DNA of 64,000 nt from an uncultured Pelagibacteraceae bacterium (GCA_902595815.1 CACJRL010000002.1:62001-126000), one strand, 5' to 3'. Numbered from the stretch's first letter, positions 46,761 through 57,121 are shown. The notes: generated by a model from the sequence alone, not told the origin. Translations and numbers: made by a program.

Positions 46761-47378
46761 ATGACAAAAAGATTAAACTCTAAACATAAAGTAGATAGAA
46801 GATTAAAAGTGAACTTGTGGGGGAGACCCAAAAGTCCCTTTAATACAAGAGCTTATCCTCCAGGACAACATGGACAAACAAAAGCCGGAAAACCTTCAGA
46901 TTATGGAATTCAACTTCAGGCAAAACAAAAATTGAAGTCTTATTATGGAAACATGAATGAAAGACAGTTTAGAAATGTTTATAAGAAAGCGATCATGAAA
47001 AAAGGCGATACAGCTGAAAATTTAATTGGATTATTAGAGAGAAGACTAGATGCTGTAATTTATAGATCAAAGTTATCAAACACTATTTTTTCATCAAGAC
47101 AATTAATTAATCATGGTCATGTTAAAGTTAATGGAAAAAAAGTTAATATAGCAAGTTACCAGGTTAAAGAAGAAGATACGATTGAAATTAGAGATAAATC
47201 TAAACAACTTGCTTTAATTGATATTGCTCTTGCCAACAAAGAAAGAGAAGTTCCAGAATATCTACAATTAGATGAAAAGAATAAAAAAGTTAAGTTTGTT
47301 AGAGTTCCATCTTTCGAAGAAGTTCCTTACCCAGTTGTGATGGAGCCAAATTTAGTAATTGAATATTACTCTAGATAA
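46761..47378 (+). CDS. rpsD: 30S ribosomal protein S4
   Basis: 205 aa, standard length for S4. It has [17 protein letters not shown] at the N-terminus and the S4 RNA-binding domain [31 protein letters not shown]. It is a primary 16S rRNA binding protein. It is monocistronic here, outside the ribosomal protein alpha operon, under its own promoter. Its stop abuts the stop of the convergent grxD gene with no gap. Confidence 0.97.
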   Translation: MTKRLNSKHKVDRRLKVNLWGRPKSPFNTRAYPPGQHGQTKAGKPSDYGIQLQAKQKLKSYYGNMNERQFRNVYKKAIMKKGDTAENLIGLLERRLDAVIYRSKLSNTIFSSRQLINHGHVKVNGKKVNIASYQVKEEDTIEIRDKSKQLALIDIALANKEREVPEYLQLDEKNKKVKFVRVPSFEEVPYPVVMEPNLVIEYYSR

Positions 47379-47717
47379 TTAATTTTTAGCCTTAAAGTTT
47401 ATTCCTTTAGACTCAAAAAGTTTAGCGAGTTCTCCACTCTCATACATTTCTTTTACGATATCACATCCACCTATAAACTCATTTTTAACATATAGTTGAG
47501 GAATGGTTGGCCAATCACTAAATACTTTTATACCTTCTCTTAGCTTTTGATCTGCTAAAACATTTACACCTTTAAAATTTACTTCAAGAACTTTTAAAAT
47601 GTTTGATGTTGCCATTGAAAATCCACACTGAGGTGCATCAGGTGTACCTTTCATAAAAAGACATACATCGTTATTTTCAATTTCACTTTTTATTAAATCA
47701 TTTGTTTCTTGTTCCAT
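47379..47717 (-). CDS. grxD: Monothiol glutaredoxin GrxD
   Basis: 112 aa. The CGFS monothiol active site occurs in DAPQCGFSMATSN, with the glutathione-binding WPTIPQLYV and GGCDIV segments. Grx4-type proteins coordinate a [2Fe-2S] cluster with glutathione, often bridging to BolA, whose gene ends right next to this start (no gap). It is the last gene of the leftward purine operon. Confidence 0.95.
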   Translation of the reverse strand: MEQETNDLIKSEIENNDVCLFMKGTPDAPQCGFSMATSNILKVLEVNFKGVNVLADQKLREGIKVFSDWPTIPQLYVKNEFIGGCDIVKEMYESGELAKLFESKGINFKAKN

Positions 47718-47948
47718 TTAAATTTCCTTTGTTTTAATTGCTAAAGCGTGAAGCTCATTTCCCATTTTACCTTTTAAAGAATTATATACCATTTTGTGTT
47801 GTTCTATTTTACTCTTACCTGAAAATTCAGATGATGTCACTGTAGCAGAATAGTGATTTCCATCACCCGCTAAATCTTGAATTTCAACTTTTGCGTCAGG
47901 TAATCCTTCCTTAATTAAACTCTCAATTTCTTTTAAATCCATTGCCAT
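47718..47948 (-). CDS. bolA: BolA family protein
   Basis: 76 aa. LPDAKVEIQDLAGDGNHYSATVTS and HKMVYNSLKGKMGNELHALAIKT match the BolA/IbaG class II KH-like fold, including the C-terminal His. It probably forms a cluster-sharing complex with the GrxD encoded next. Its start overlaps the purL stop by one base. An alternative start two codons in is possible. Confidence 0.92.
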   Translation of the reverse strand: MAMDLKEIESLIKEGLPDAKVEIQDLAGDGNHYSATVTSSEFSGKSKIEQHKMVYNSLKGKMGNELHALAIKTKEI

Positions 47949-50140
47949 TAGCTATCCATATACTTCTTTAACCAATATTTATGCGCATCTGCCAATTCTT
48001 CAATAGGCAAATTGATATCATCTTTATATTCGATGGATTGTCCATTAACTGTCCCTAATTCATCGAAATGTACAGAATATTTGTTTAAAATATCATTTAC
48101 TTTCTTCAAACTAGCTTTAGGTATTTCGATAATATAACGAGCCTGATCTTCACCAAAAAAATATTCATATTTATTTGTTAAACCCTTAAGGGTATTAATT
48201 GTTATTCCTTTTTTTCCTTTAATACACATTTTTGATACTGCTGTTAAAATTCCACCTAATGATACATCATGGCAACTCACAATAAGATTTTTTCTAGATA
48301 AATCTAATACAGTTTCACCAATGTTTTTTTCATTAAATAAATTAACAGTTGGTGGTGGACCTTTTTTTTCATTTAAAAGCTGTCTTGCAAAAATACTTTG
48401 ATCTAAATGTCCATCGGTTTTACCAATTACGTAAACTAAGTTTCCTTCAGTTTTAAAATCCATAGTAAGCATTTGTTGATAATCAGAGATTAGTCCAACA
48501 CCTCCAATTGTCGGTGTAGGTTTGATACCTTTATCTTTTGTTTCATTATAAAATGAAACATTTCCAGATACGACTGGAAAATCTAGATACTTGCTTGCTT
48601 CGGTAATTCCTTCAACACATTCTACAAATTCACCCATATTTTTCTCTTTTTCTGGGTTTCCGAAGTTTAAACAATTCGTAATAGCAATAGGTTTAGCTCC
48701 TACTGAAATAAGATTTCTATAGCTCTCACAAACTATTTGTTTTCCTCCAGTTAATGGATGCGAGAAACAATATAATGCAGAAGAATCTACTGATGCTGCT
48801 ACCGCTTTATTGGTCCCGTGAACTCTAACAACACCAGCATCACCTCCAGGTTTTTGAATTGTATCACCCATTACTGTGTGGTCGTATTGATCCCATATCC
48901 ATTTTTTATCTGAAATATTTGAATTGCTTAAAATCTTCTTCAAGCAATCTGATAATTTTAAAGACTTAAATTCATCTTTATCAAATTTTAATTTTTGTGG
49001 TAATTTAGTTTTTTTCCAAGGACGATCATAAATTGGAGCGTTTTCAGCAAGAAGATCAATTGGAATTTCGGCAACTTTTTTATTATCAAATATTAATTCT
49101 ATTTTTTTTGAGTCTGTAGTTTTTCCTATAACTGCAAAATCTAGGTTCCATTTATCAAATATTTTCTTCGCATGTTCTTCTTTTCCTTTTTCAAGAACTA
49201 TTAGCATTCTCTCTTGACTTTCAGACAACATAATTTCATATGGTGTCATTTTTTCTTCTCTACAAGGGACCTCGCTAAGGTTTAATTCAATCCCGAGATT
49301 TCCTTTTGAGGCCATTTCAACACTAGAAGAAGTTAATCCTGCTGCGCCCATATCTTGAATTGCAATAATTGAATTATCAGCCATTAATTCTAGGCATGCT
49401 TCTAATAGTAATTTTTCAGTAAATGGGTCTCCGACTTGAACTGTTGGTTTTTTTTCTTCAATTTTGTCATCGAAAGTTGCTGAAGCCATACTGGCACCAT
49501 GAATTCCATCTCTTCCAGTTTTTGAACCGACATATATTACTGGTTTATCTAAACCAGCTGCTTTTGAGTAAAAAATCTTATTTTTATTCACTAAACCAAG
49601 TGTCATGGCATTTACTAAAATATTTCCATTGTAAGACTCATCAAAAGTAGTTTGTCCTGCAATCGTTGGAACTCCAATACAATTTCCATATCCACCTATA
49701 CCCTTAACAACTCCTCTTAATAAGTTTCTTGTTTTTTTATGTTGGGGTGAACCAAAATGAATTGAATTTAGATTTGCTATTGGTCTTGCTCCCATTGTAA
49801 ATACATCCCTCATAATTCCACCAACACCAGTCGCAGCTCCTTGATAAGGCTCAATAAACGAAGGGTGGTTGTGGCTTTCAATTTTAAATACAATCGCATC
49901 GTCATCTCCAATATCAATGACACCCGCATTTTCTCCAGGTCCTTGAATGACTTGTTTTCCTTTGGTGTGCATTTTTTTTAAATGTTTTCTAGAAGACTTA
50001 TAGGAGCAATGTTCGTTCCACATTGCAGAAAATATCGCAAGCTCAGTTAAATTAGGTGTTCTCTTAAGAAGTTCACATATTTTAGAAAATTCTTCTTTTT
50101 TTAATCCGTGGTCTATTGCAACTTCTTCTGTGACTTCCAT
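47948..50140 (-). CDS. purL: Phosphoribosylformylglycinamidine synthase, large subunit PurL
   Basis: 730 aa, the small PurL type that works with PurS and Pur[42 protein letters not shown] and the second-half [11 protein letters not shown] match the AIR-synthase fold ATP-binding repeats. It catalyses the fourth step of purine synthesis, using ammonia from PurQ. It overlaps purQ upstream and bolA downstream by one base each. Confidence 0.97.
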   Translation of the reverse strand: MEVTEEVAIDHGLKKEEFSKICELLKRTPNLTELAIFSAMWNEHCSYKSSRKHLKKMHTKGKQVIQGPGENAGVIDIGDDDAIVFKIESHNHPSFIEPYQGAATGVGGIMRDVFTMGARPIANLNSIHFGSPQHKKTRNLLRGVVKGIGGYGNCIGVPTIAGQTTFDESYNGNILVNAMTLGLVNKNKIFYSKAAGLDKPVIYVGSKTGRDGIHGASMASATFDDKIEEKKPTVQVGDPFTEKLLLEACLELMADNSIIAIQDMGAAGLTSSSVEMASKGNLGIELNLSEVPCREEKMTPYEIMLSESQERMLIVLEKGKEEHAKKIFDKWNLDFAVIGKTTDSKKIELIFDNKKVAEIPIDLLAENAPIYDRPWKKTKLPQKLKFDKDEFKSLKLSDCLKKILSNSNISDKKWIWDQYDHTVMGDTIQKPGGDAGVVRVHGTNKAVAASVDSSALYCFSHPLTGGKQIVCESYRNLISVGAKPIAITNCLNFGNPEKEKNMGEFVECVEGITEASKYLDFPVVSGNVSFYNETKDKGIKPTPTIGGVGLISDYQQMLTMDFKTEGNLVYVIGKTDGHLDQSIFARQLLNEKKGPPPTVNLFNEKNIGETVLDLSRKNLIVSCHDVSLGGILTAVSKMCIKGKKGITINTLKGLTNKYEYFFGEDQARYIIEIPKASLKKVNDILNKYSVHFDELGTVNGQSIEYKDDINLPIEELADAHKYWLKKYMDS

Positions 50141-50823
50141 TATTTAAAATTATCTAAAATATTTTTGAAAAATAATGAACCATCTTCACCTGATAAATAT
50201 TTGTCTATCATTCTTTCAGGATGAGGCATCATTCCCAATACATTTTTATTTTTATTAAATATTCCAGCTATATTTTTTATCGCTCCGTTAGGATTAGTTG
50301 TTTCATTTTCTGTACCATCTACTCCACAATACGTTACAGCTATTTGACTATTATCCTCTAATGATTTTAATTCATCATCACTACAAAAGTAATTTCCTTC
50401 ATTGTGGGCAATATGAAGTTCTAAAAGTTCTTTTTTTAAATCTTTAAAATATTTATTTTGTTTATCTTTAACTTTTACATAAACATTGCTGCATATAAAA
50501 TTTAGAAACTTATTTTGTTGTAAAATTCCATTTAGTAGGCCAGTTTCAGTTAAGATTTGAAATCCATTACAAATACCTAGTACTAGACCTCCAGAATTAG
50601 CAAAATCAATCACTGATTTTATAATTTTTGATTTAGAAGCAATACTTCCACATCTCAAGTAGTCACCGTAAGAAAAGCCACCTGGCAATACTATTAAATC
50701 TGACTTTGGAATAGATTGATCATTATGCCAAACCATTTGATTTTTAAAACCAAATTTTTTCAGAGCCACATCCATGTCTCTATCACAATTTGATCCTGGA
50801 AAAATAATGACTGATGATCTCAT
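50140..50823 (-). CDS. purQ: Phosphoribosylformylglycinamidine synthase, glutaminase PurQ
   Basis: 227 aa class I glutamine amidotransferase. [18 protein letters not shown] holds the nucleophile Cys, [14 protein letters not shown] is the oxyanion loop, and MMPHPERM provides the catalytic His and Glu. It supplies ammonia to PurL. Gene order purS-purQ-purL is the standard three-subunit arrangement. Confidence 0.96.
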   Translation of the reverse strand: MRSSVIIFPGSNCDRDMDVALKKFGFKNQMVWHNDQSIPKSDLIVLPGGFSYGDYLRCGSIASKSKIIKSVIDFANSGGLVLGICNGFQILTETGLLNGILQQNKFLNFICSNVYVKVKDKQNKYFKDLKKELLELHIAHNEGNYFCSDDELKSLEDNSQIAVTYCGVDGTENETTNPNGAIKNIAGIFNKNKNVLGMMPHPERMIDKYLSGEDGSLFFKNILDNFK

Positions 50824-50826
50824 TTA

Positions 50827-51060
50827 TTAAACTATTTTGTAATCCTCAATAACAAGATTGGCCAATAGCTTTTTGCACATATCATCTACTAAAGACTTTG
50901 CTTTTTTTTCATCTTTCTCTTTAACTTCAATTTCAAAATATTTACCTTGTCTTACATCTTCTACATTCCCAAAGTTCATTCCATTAAGTGTTTGTTGAAT
51001 AGCTTTTCCTTGAGGATCTAAAACTCCATTTTTAAGAGTTACAATTACTTTAATTTTCAT
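50827..51060 (-). CDS. purS: Phosphoribosylformylglycinamidine synthase subunit PurS
   Basis: 77 aa. KVIVTLKNGVLDPQGKAIQQTL and VRQGKYFEIEV are typical PurS strands. It bridges PurQ and PurL in the three-part enzyme. It overlaps the purC stop by one base and lies 3 bp before purQ. Confidence 0.95.
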   Translation of the reverse strand: MKIKVIVTLKNGVLDPQGKAIQQTLNGMNFGNVEDVRQGKYFEIEVKEKDEKKAKSLVDDMCKKLLANLVIEDYKIV

Positions 51061-51845
51061 TACTTCTTTTTAATCTTTACTGCTTGTGGCTTGGTGTATT
51101 TTAATGGTCTTATATTTGATTGCTCATGAAGTATATCTAATCTTCTAGCAACTTCTTGATAAGCCTCAATTAGATTACCAAGGCCTTTTCTAAACCTATC
51201 TTTATCTAATTTTTTATCACTATTTACGTCCCATAGTCTGCATGTGTCTGGACTTATTTCGTCTGCAAGCATGATCTCTTTTTTTCCATTTTTTTCATAT
51301 CTTCCAAATTCTACTTTAAAATCTACAAGTTTAATTCCAACACCCCTAAACATACCTTGAAGAAAATCATTAATTCTTTTTAACTCTTTATTAATTAAGT
51401 TTAGTTCATCGGTCTCCATCCACTTAAAAGCCAAGATGTGCTCAGTACTTACTAATGGATCCCCTAAATCATCATCTTTTAAGCAATATTCTATTAATGG
51501 ATTATCTAAGACTGTTCCATCTTCAATTCCCAATCTTTTAGTTAATGAACCGGTTGCAATGTTTCTTACAATAAATTCAATAGGTATAATTTCAACATGC
51601 TGAACGAGTTGTTCTCTCATATTTAAACGTTTTACTAAATGATTTTTGATACCAACATTGTTCAACTGGGTTAATATATGTTCAGAAATCCTATTATTTA
51701 AAATTCCTTTACCATCCATAACTGCTTTTTTTTGATTATTAAATGCAGTTGCGTCATCTTTAAAATGTTGGATAACATATTTTTTATCATTACTTGCAAA
51801 AATTATTTTTGCTTTACCTTCGTATAATTTTTTTCCTTTTTTCAT
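51060..51845 (-). CDS. purC: SAICAR synthetase
   Basis: 261 aa. KLYEGKAKIIF at the N-terminus, EFIVRNIATGSLTKRLG, VDFKVEFGR and DEISPDTCRLWD are the PurC signature blocks for ATP, aspartate and CAIR binding. It makes SAICAR in purine synthesis. It overlaps purB upstream and purS downstream by one base. Confidence 0.97.
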   Translation of the reverse strand: MKKGKKLYEGKAKIIFASNDKKYVIQHFKDDATAFNNQKKAVMDGKGILNNRISEHILTQLNNVGIKNHLVKRLNMREQLVQHVEIIPIEFIVRNIATGSLTKRLGIEDGTVLDNPLIEYCLKDDDLGDPLVSTEHILAFKWMETDELNLINKELKRINDFLQGMFRGVGIKLVDFKVEFGRYEKNGKKEIMLADEISPDTCRLWDVNSDKKLDKDRFRKGLGNLIEAYQEVARRLDILHEQSNIRPLKYTKPQAVKIKKK

Positions 51846-53137
51846 TATTTGAATACTCTTTTAAATATATAATTTACATTTTTTAAGTGTTTGTCATAAG
51901 TAAAGATTTTATCTAATCTTTTTTCACTTATTTTACTAGTGATCGATTTATTATTTTTTAAAAGTGTTAATAGGTTTGTATTCTTTGCAAAACTAGCTTT
52001 TGCATGAGATTGAACCAATCTATAAGCTTTCTCTCTAGCAATACCTGATTTAGTAAGTTCTAACATTACTTCTTGAGAAAAAACAAGGCCTCTTGTTAAA
52101 TTTAAATTTTTTGTCATCGTTTTTGGATAAACAATCATTTTCTCTAAAATTCCTGACAGTCTAACTAAAGCAAAATCTAAAGTTATGTTTGCGTCTGGAC
52201 CAATATTTCTTTCAACACTAGAATGAGAAATATCTCTTTCATGCCACAAAGAAATATTTTCTAAAGCTGGAATCACATAGCTTCTCACCATTCTTGCAAG
52301 CCCTGTAAGATTTTCACTTAATATTGGATTTTTTTTATGAGGCATAGCGGAAGAACCTTTTTGATCTTTTGAAAAGTATTCTTGTAATTCATATACTTCT
52401 GATCTTTGTAAATGCCTTATTTCTGTTGCAACTCTTTCAACAGATCCAGCAATAATCCCAAGCACAGAAAAATAATGCGCATGTCTATCTCTAGGAATAA
52501 TTTGAGTTGAAATTGGCTCAACTTTCAATTTTAATTTTTTTGCGACATAAGTTTCTACTTTAGGATTTATATTTGCAAACGTTCCTACCGCTCCTGAAAT
52601 TGCACATGTTGATACATTTTCTATTGCATCTTTTAATCTTAATTTATTTCTTTTAAATTCTTCATAAAATGATGCTAATTTTAGACCAAATGTAATTGGT
52701 TCCGCATGAATTCCATGACTTCTTCCAATACATGGAGTTAATTTATATTTTTTTGCTTGTTTTTTTAGAACAGATAAAATTTTATCAATGTCCTTTAATA
52801 AGATGTTTCCTGATTGAACCAATTGAATATTTAAAGTTGTATCTAAAACATCAGATGAAGTCATACCTTGGTGTAGGTATCTTGCTTTAAGACCGGCTTG
52901 TTCTGAAATTGATGTCAAAAAAGCAATTACATCATGCTTAACTTTTGCCTCTATATCATGAATTCTTTTAACTTTGATTTTACCTTTTTTTTTAACTAAT
53001 GAAGCAACTCCTCTAGGAATAATTTTATATTTTTCCATTGCCTCAGCTGCAGCAATTTCTACATCTAGCCAAATTTTATATTTGTTTTCTTCAGACCAAA
53101 TACTGACAAGTTCTTTTCTAGAATATCTTGATATCAT
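51845..53137 (-). CDS. purB: Adenylosuccinate lyase
   Basis: 430 aa. The fumarase/aspartase signature SSAMPHKKNPILSENL and the TSSDVLDTTL and GRSHGIHAEP blocks are present. It acts twice in purine synthesis, releasing fumarate from SAICAR and from adenylosuccinate. It overlaps the stop of map by one base, and purC follows in the same manner. Confidence 0.96.
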   Translation of the reverse strand: MISRYSRKELVSIWSEENKYKIWLDVEIAAAEAMEKYKIIPRGVASLVKKKGKIKVKRIHDIEAKVKHDVIAFLTSISEQAGLKARYLHQGMTSSDVLDTTLNIQLVQSGNILLKDIDKILSVLKKQAKKYKLTPCIGRSHGIHAEPITFGLKLASFYEEFKRNKLRLKDAIENVSTCAISGAVGTFANINPKVETYVAKKLKLKVEPISTQIIPRDRHAHYFSVLGIIAGSVERVATEIRHLQRSEVYELQEYFSKDQKGSSAMPHKKNPILSENLTGLARMVRSYVIPALENISLWHERDISHSSVERNIGPDANITLDFALVRLSGILEKMIVYPKTMTKNLNLTRGLVFSQEVMLELTKSGIAREKAYRLVQSHAKASFAKNTNLLTLLKNNKSITSKISEKRLDKIFTYDKHLKNVNYIFKRVFK

Positions 53138-53907
53138 TAATTATATGGGGGCCTCGTATAACCTTTAACAGATTCTGTGAAAATTTCATATGAATCTTCT
53201 GTGATACCAACAGTATGCTCAAATTGTGCTGATAATGATTTATCTTTAGTTACTGCTGTCCACCCATCATTCAAAACTTTTGTGTCATATTTTCCGTAAT
53301 TTATCATTGGTTCAATAGTAAAAGTCATACCAGGTATTAGTTCTTTGCCAGTATTTTTAGATCCATAATGAAGTATATTAGGAGGCTCATGAAATACATT
53401 ACTTATTCCGTGACCACAAAAATCTCTTACAACTGAATAACCTTTGCTTTCAACAAAAGATTGAATTTCAAATCCTATATCACCAAGTTTTTTACCTGGT
53501 TGTAAAATTGATATTGCTTTCATCAAAGATTCATAGGTTGTTTCAATTAAATTTTTTGCCTTAACTGGTATATTTCCAATTTCATACATTCTGCTTGTAT
53601 CGCCATAATAATTATCAACTACTGCTGTTACATCAACATTTACTACATCACCATCTTTCAAAACTCTATCAGTAGGTATTCCATGACAAACTACATGATT
53701 TAATGATGTACAAAGTGATTTTTCAAATCCTCGATAAAATAATGGAGCTGAATAGCCACCATTATCTTTTATAAATTCATAACCTAATTTATCAATTTTA
53801 TCTGTTGACATTCCAGGCTTAATATAATCCGTAAGCATATCCAAAGTCTTTGATGCAAGCTTTCCAGCAACTCTCATCTTTTCAAATTTTTCTTTATAAT
53901 CACTCAT
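53137..53907 (-). CDS. map: Methionine aminopeptidase, type I
   Basis: 256 aa. CHGIPTDRVLKDGDVVNVDVTAVVDNYYGDTSRMYEIG carries the two Asp metal ligands, and CGHGISNVFHEPPNI and MTFTIEPMIN carry the His and Glu ligands. It removes initiator Met from nascent proteins, which is also needed to mature Anbu if that follows the beta-subunit mode. It overlaps sfsA by 8 nt upstream. Confidence 0.96.
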   Translation of the reverse strand: MSDYKEKFEKMRVAGKLASKTLDMLTDYIKPGMSTDKIDKLGYEFIKDNGGYSAPLFYRGFEKSLCTSLNHVVCHGIPTDRVLKDGDVVNVDVTAVVDNYYGDTSRMYEIGNIPVKAKNLIETTYESLMKAISILQPGKKLGDIGFEIQSFVESKGYSVVRDFCGHGISNVFHEPPNILHYGSKNTGKELIPGMTFTIEPMINYGKYDTKVLNDGWTAVTKDKSLSAQFEHTVGITEDSYEIFTESVKGYTRPPYN

Positions 53908-54586
53908 CTATAATATTAATTTTTTTTTCAATTTTAATCTCTTTAGAACTAAGTTTGCATCTATAAGCGAGAAATTTTACTCCTGCTTTTTTTGCTTTTT
54001 TGTAATTTTCAAAATAAATTTGATCAATATCTTTTGCAATTCTAAAATTATTTATATTTTGAATTTGCGTTAAAAATAAGACATATGGTTTGTAACCTTT
54101 TTTTATTGATTTAATTAACATATTTAAATGCTTTGTGCCCCTTGATGTTACCGCATCAGGAAATTCAGCAATATCATTTTCTCTAAATAAAGTAACATTT
54201 TTTACTTCTATTAAATAATTATCACATAAAAAATCAAATCTTGTATCATCACTAAATTTAAATTCTGGTTTAATATTTTTAATAGTTTTGAATTCTGATA
54301 TTAATTTATTTTCTAATCCATGATTAACAATTTTATTAGCTCTATGGGTATTTACCCCAACAAATCTTTTTTTTGCTTTTATTATCTCTAAAGTAAATTT
54401 CAGTTTTCTTTTTGGATCATTGTGTTCTGTAAGCAAAACCTCGTTACCTTGATCCAAAAGACCCTGCATAGATCCAGTGTTTGGACAATGTGCCGTTATA
54501 ATCTTGTTATTTACTTTTATATCGGCGAAAAATCTTTTATATCTTTTTAATAATTTTCCTTTAATAAGGCTATTTGTAAATTTCAT
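53900..54586 (-). CDS. sfsA: SfsA family protein
   Basis: 228 aa. RYKRFFADIK, TAHCPNTGSMQGLLDQGNEVLL and LIEVKNVTL are SfsA signatures; the LIEVKN block resembles a nuclease fold site. SfsA is historically linked to sugar fermentation stimulation, but its true role is unclear. It is the first gene of the leftward operon that runs through grxD, with its start 22 bp from the divergent CinA-like gene. Confidence 0.93.
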   Translation of the reverse strand: MKFTNSLIKGKLLKRYKRFFADIKVNNKIITAHCPNTGSMQGLLDQGNEVLLTEHNDPKRKLKFTLEIIKAKKRFVGVNTHRANKIVNHGLENKLISEFKTIKNIKPEFKFSDDTRFDFLCDNYLIEVKNVTLFRENDIAEFPDAVTSRGTKHLNMLIKSIKKGYKPYVLFLTQIQNINNFRIAKDIDQIYFENYKKAKKAGVKFLAYRCKLSSKEIKIEKKINIIDE

Positions 54587-54608
54587 ATAAATTTACTTAT
54601 ATTTACAT

Positions 54609-55358
54609 ATGCAAAATAAAAAAGAGATAAATGCTGGTATTTTAATTATCGGTAACGAAGTTCTATCAGGCAGAACACAAGATGTTAACACAAGTACGTT
54701 AGCTATTTGGTTAAATTCTTTAGGTATACCTGTAGCAGAAGTTCGTGTAATCCGTGATGATGAAAGTATTATTATAAACACAGTTAATGAATTAAGAAAA
54801 AAATATTCTTATATTTTTACCACAGGAGGAATAGGACCAACTCACGATGATATTACTGCAGAATCTGTTTCTAAAGCATTTAATGTTGAATACGGTTTCC
54901 ATAAGGAGGCTTTTTCAATATTAGAAAATTATTATAAGCCAGGAGAATTTAATGAAGGTAGACAAAAGATGGCTAAAATGCCTGTTAGTGCTAATTTAAT
55001 TTTAAATCCATCTAGCGGAGCTCCAGGATTTTATGTTGAAAACGTATTTTGTCTTCCAGGTGTGCCATCTATTATGAAAGCTATGCTTGGAAGTTTAAAT
55101 AACCTTATAGTTGGTGGAGAGCCAATATTAAGTGAAACAATTAATTTAAGAACTGTTGAGAGTGAAATAGCTAAATCTTTAACAGAGGTTCAAAATAATA
55201 ATTCTGAAGTTGAAATCGGAAGTTATCCATTTTTTAAAGCTGGAAAATTAGGAGTGTCTATTGTTGTAAGATCAGTAGATAAAACAAAAATTGATAAATG
55301 CAATTCTGAAATCCTTAAATTTGTAAAAGATAAACAAATTGAAATAGTTGAGCGTTAA
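54609..55358 (+). CDS. CinA N-terminal/MoaB-like molybdopterin-binding domain protein
   Basis: 249 aa. GILIIGNEVLSGRTQDVNTSTLA, TTGGIGPTHDDITAESVSKAF and CLPGVPSIMKAML match the competence/damage-inducible CinA (COG1058) domain. The C-terminal nicotinamide nucleotide amidase domain of full CinA is absent, as in many alphaproteobacterial homologues. The domain may hydrolyse ADP-ribose-like compounds; a direct molybdopterin role is not shown. Confidence 0.9.
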   Translation: MQNKKEINAGILIIGNEVLSGRTQDVNTSTLAIWLNSLGIPVAEVRVIRDDESIIINTVNELRKKYSYIFTTGGIGPTHDDITAESVSKAFNVEYGFHKEAFSILENYYKPGEFNEGRQKMAKMPVSANLILNPSSGAPGFYVENVFCLPGVPSIMKAMLGSLNNLIVGGEPILSETINLRTVESEIAKSLTEVQNNNSEVEIGSYPFFKAGKLGVSIVVRSVDKTKIDKCNSEILKFVKDKQIEIVER

Positions 55359-55360
55359 TT

Positions 55361-55765
55361 ATGCTTTATTTTGCTTACGGGAGTAATCTAAATCATTTTC
55401 AAATGAAAAGAAGATGTAAGGATTCCAAATTTATTAAAAAGATAAATTTAAAAGGATATATACTTAATTTCAGAAGCAAGTATCGTGCAGCCGATATAGA
55501 AAAGAAAAAAAATTCTATTGTGCCTGGTGGATTGTACGAGATATCAAAAAGTGACGAAAAAAAACTAGATATTTATGAAGATTATCCAATTCTTTATAAA
55601 AAAATGTATTTTAAGTATTACAACAATACTGTGATGACTTATATCATGCCTAAAAAAACAATTTTTAGATATCCCACAGAAAGATATCTAAACGTTGTTA
55701 AGCAGGGCTATAAAGATTGTAAATTAGATAAAAAATATCTCAAAAAAGCTTTAGTGAATTTTTAA
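55361..55765 (+). CDS. Gamma-glutamylcyclotransferase-like (GGCT/AIG2) protein
   Basis: 134 aa. The N-terminal FAYGSNLNHFQM loop and the Glu in KKLDIYEDYPILY (the expected catalytic acid) are those of the BtrG/GGCT fold. It would cyclise or cleave gamma-glutamyl compounds, but the substrate is unknown. It follows the CinA-like gene by 2 bp and precedes azlC by 3 bp, so these form one rightward operon. Confidence 0.85.
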   Translation: MLYFAYGSNLNHFQMKRRCKDSKFIKKINLKGYILNFRSKYRAADIEKKKNSIVPGGLYEISKSDEKKLDIYEDYPILYKKMYFKYYNNTVMTYIMPKKTIFRYPTERYLNVVKQGYKDCKLDKKYLKKALVNF

Positions 55766-55768
55766 TTA

Positions 55769-56455
55769 ATGCTATCAAAATCTAAAATATTTTTAAGAGG
55801 AACTACAGATGTTTTACCTCATATGTTATCTGTAATTCCTTTTGGTATAATAACGGGAGCGATTGGTGTTGAATTTGGTTTTGATCCTTTGCTTGTTTAT
55901 GCAACATCTTTAATTATTTTTGGTGGAGCATCTCAGATAATATTTATGCAACTTTTGTCAGGTGGAGCATCTTCATTAGTTGCCATTACTTCTGTAGGAG
56001 TAATCAATTCTAGACATTTACTATATGGGGCTGTCTTGTCTGAGTATTTGGAAAAACTAAGCTTTTTTAAGAAATTATTTATATCCTATTTTATAGTTGA
56101 TCAAGGTTTTGCTGAATCTAATAAATACCTAAAAAAAAATAATTCTCAAAAGAATTTACATTTTCATGTTTTAGGTGGTGGAATTACTTTATGGTTCTTT
56201 TGGCAGATTTCAACAATAAGCGGAATTATTTTGGGCTCATTTATTCCTGAAGAATTGGGTTTAAAATTTGCGATCCCTCTCACTTTTTTAGCGATTATTG
56301 TAAATGACTTAAGAAAATTAGATCATGTTTTTGTGATGTTGGTATCTGGATTTGCATCATTAATTTTATTTGATGCTCCTTTTAAGTCCTACATAATATT
56401 ATCACCAATAGTTGCATTAATTGCAGCCTTTATAATGTTGAGGTTTAAAAAGTGA
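55769..56455 (+). CDS. azlC: Branched-chain amino-acid exporter, large subunit AzlC
   Basis: 228 aa with about five membrane segments. SVIPFGIITGAIGVEFGFDPL, FGGASQIIFMQLL and SVGVINSRHLLYGAVLSEYL are AzlC signatures. With AzlD it exports branched-chain amino acids or analogues. The two genes overlap by 4 nt. Confidence 0.9.
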   Translation: MLSKSKIFLRGTTDVLPHMLSVIPFGIITGAIGVEFGFDPLLVYATSLIIFGGASQIIFMQLLSGGASSLVAITSVGVINSRHLLYGAVLSEYLEKLSFFKKLFISYFIVDQGFAESNKYLKKNNSQKNLHFHVLGGGITLWFFWQISTISGIILGSFIPEELGLKFAIPLTFLAIIVNDLRKLDHVFVMLVSGFASLILFDAPFKSYIILSPIVALIAAFIMLRFKK

Positions 56456-56763
56456 CTTGGTTTTCTATTATTGTATCTGGAATTGTTACTTATTTTTCTA
56501 GGATGGCGATGATAGCTCTAATAGATAGAGATATGCTTAGTTCAAAAGTTAAAGAGGTTCTTAATTATGTTCCTGCAGCTGTATTTCCAGCAATAATATT
56601 TCCTGGAGTTTTTTTTAATGATTTTGGTTTATTTGTAGATATCACAGATCCAAAAATTTATGGAGCAATAGTTGCATTAATCGTAGGGTTTTATTCAAAA
56701 AATGTAATTGCAACTATTTTATCTGGTTTATTATCTTATTGGTTTATTATATTTCTTATTTAA
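56452..56763 (+). CDS. azlD: Branched-chain amino-acid exporter, small subunit AzlD
   Basis: 103 aa with four short hydrophobic segments, matching AzlD. It starts with GTG, overlapping the azlC stop by 4 nt, and the FSRMAMIALIDR and LNYVPAAVFPAIIFPG stretches are characteristic. It is the obligate partner of AzlC. Its stop is 7 bp from that of a convergent hypothetical gene. Confidence 0.88.
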   Translation: MTWFSIIVSGIVTYFSRMAMIALIDRDMLSSKVKEVLNYVPAAVFPAIIFPGVFFNDFGLFVDITDPKIYGAIVALIVGFYSKNVIATILSGLLSYWFIIFLI

Positions 56764-56770
56764 ATGAAAA

Positions 56771-57121
56771 CTATTCAATAATTTTTATTTGTTTAACAAT
56801 ACTTACAATTTTATTGTTTTTTACTTCAGCCTCAACTAACATACACTTATAAAGTGCAGATGAAGTCATTTCTGCAATTTCTTTTTTAATTAGACAATCT
56901 TCATAGCTCGGCATCATGAGGTGCTCTTTTAATTCGGGCGGATTACCCAAAAACATCATTAAGCCTACAACTTCCTTATTATTTGATTTTTTTACTTTAT
57001 CTACTTCAAGAGTTTTATTAACTTTTTCTGCAACTTCTAAACTGTCATCCATGAAACTACTAAAACCTAAGTAGACTAGATAAATTATAGCAAAAAAACC
57101 AATTATTTTGACGTACTTCAT
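56771..57121 (-). CDS. Uncharacterised small membrane-anchored protein
   Basis: 116 aa. One N-terminal hydrophobic segment (IGFFAIIYLVYLGF) would anchor it, leaving a hydrophilic domain with two Cys (DCLIKKEIAEMTSSALYKCM) outside. No family is recognised. It is transcribed alone, convergent with azlD and divergent from the SAF-domain gene. Confidence 0.55.
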   Translation of the reverse strand: MKYVKIIGFFAIIYLVYLGFSSFMDDSLEVAEKVNKTLEVDKVKKSNNKEVVGLMMFLGNPPELKEHLMMPSYEDCLIKKEIAEMTSSALYKCMLVEAEVKNNKIVSIVKQIKIIE

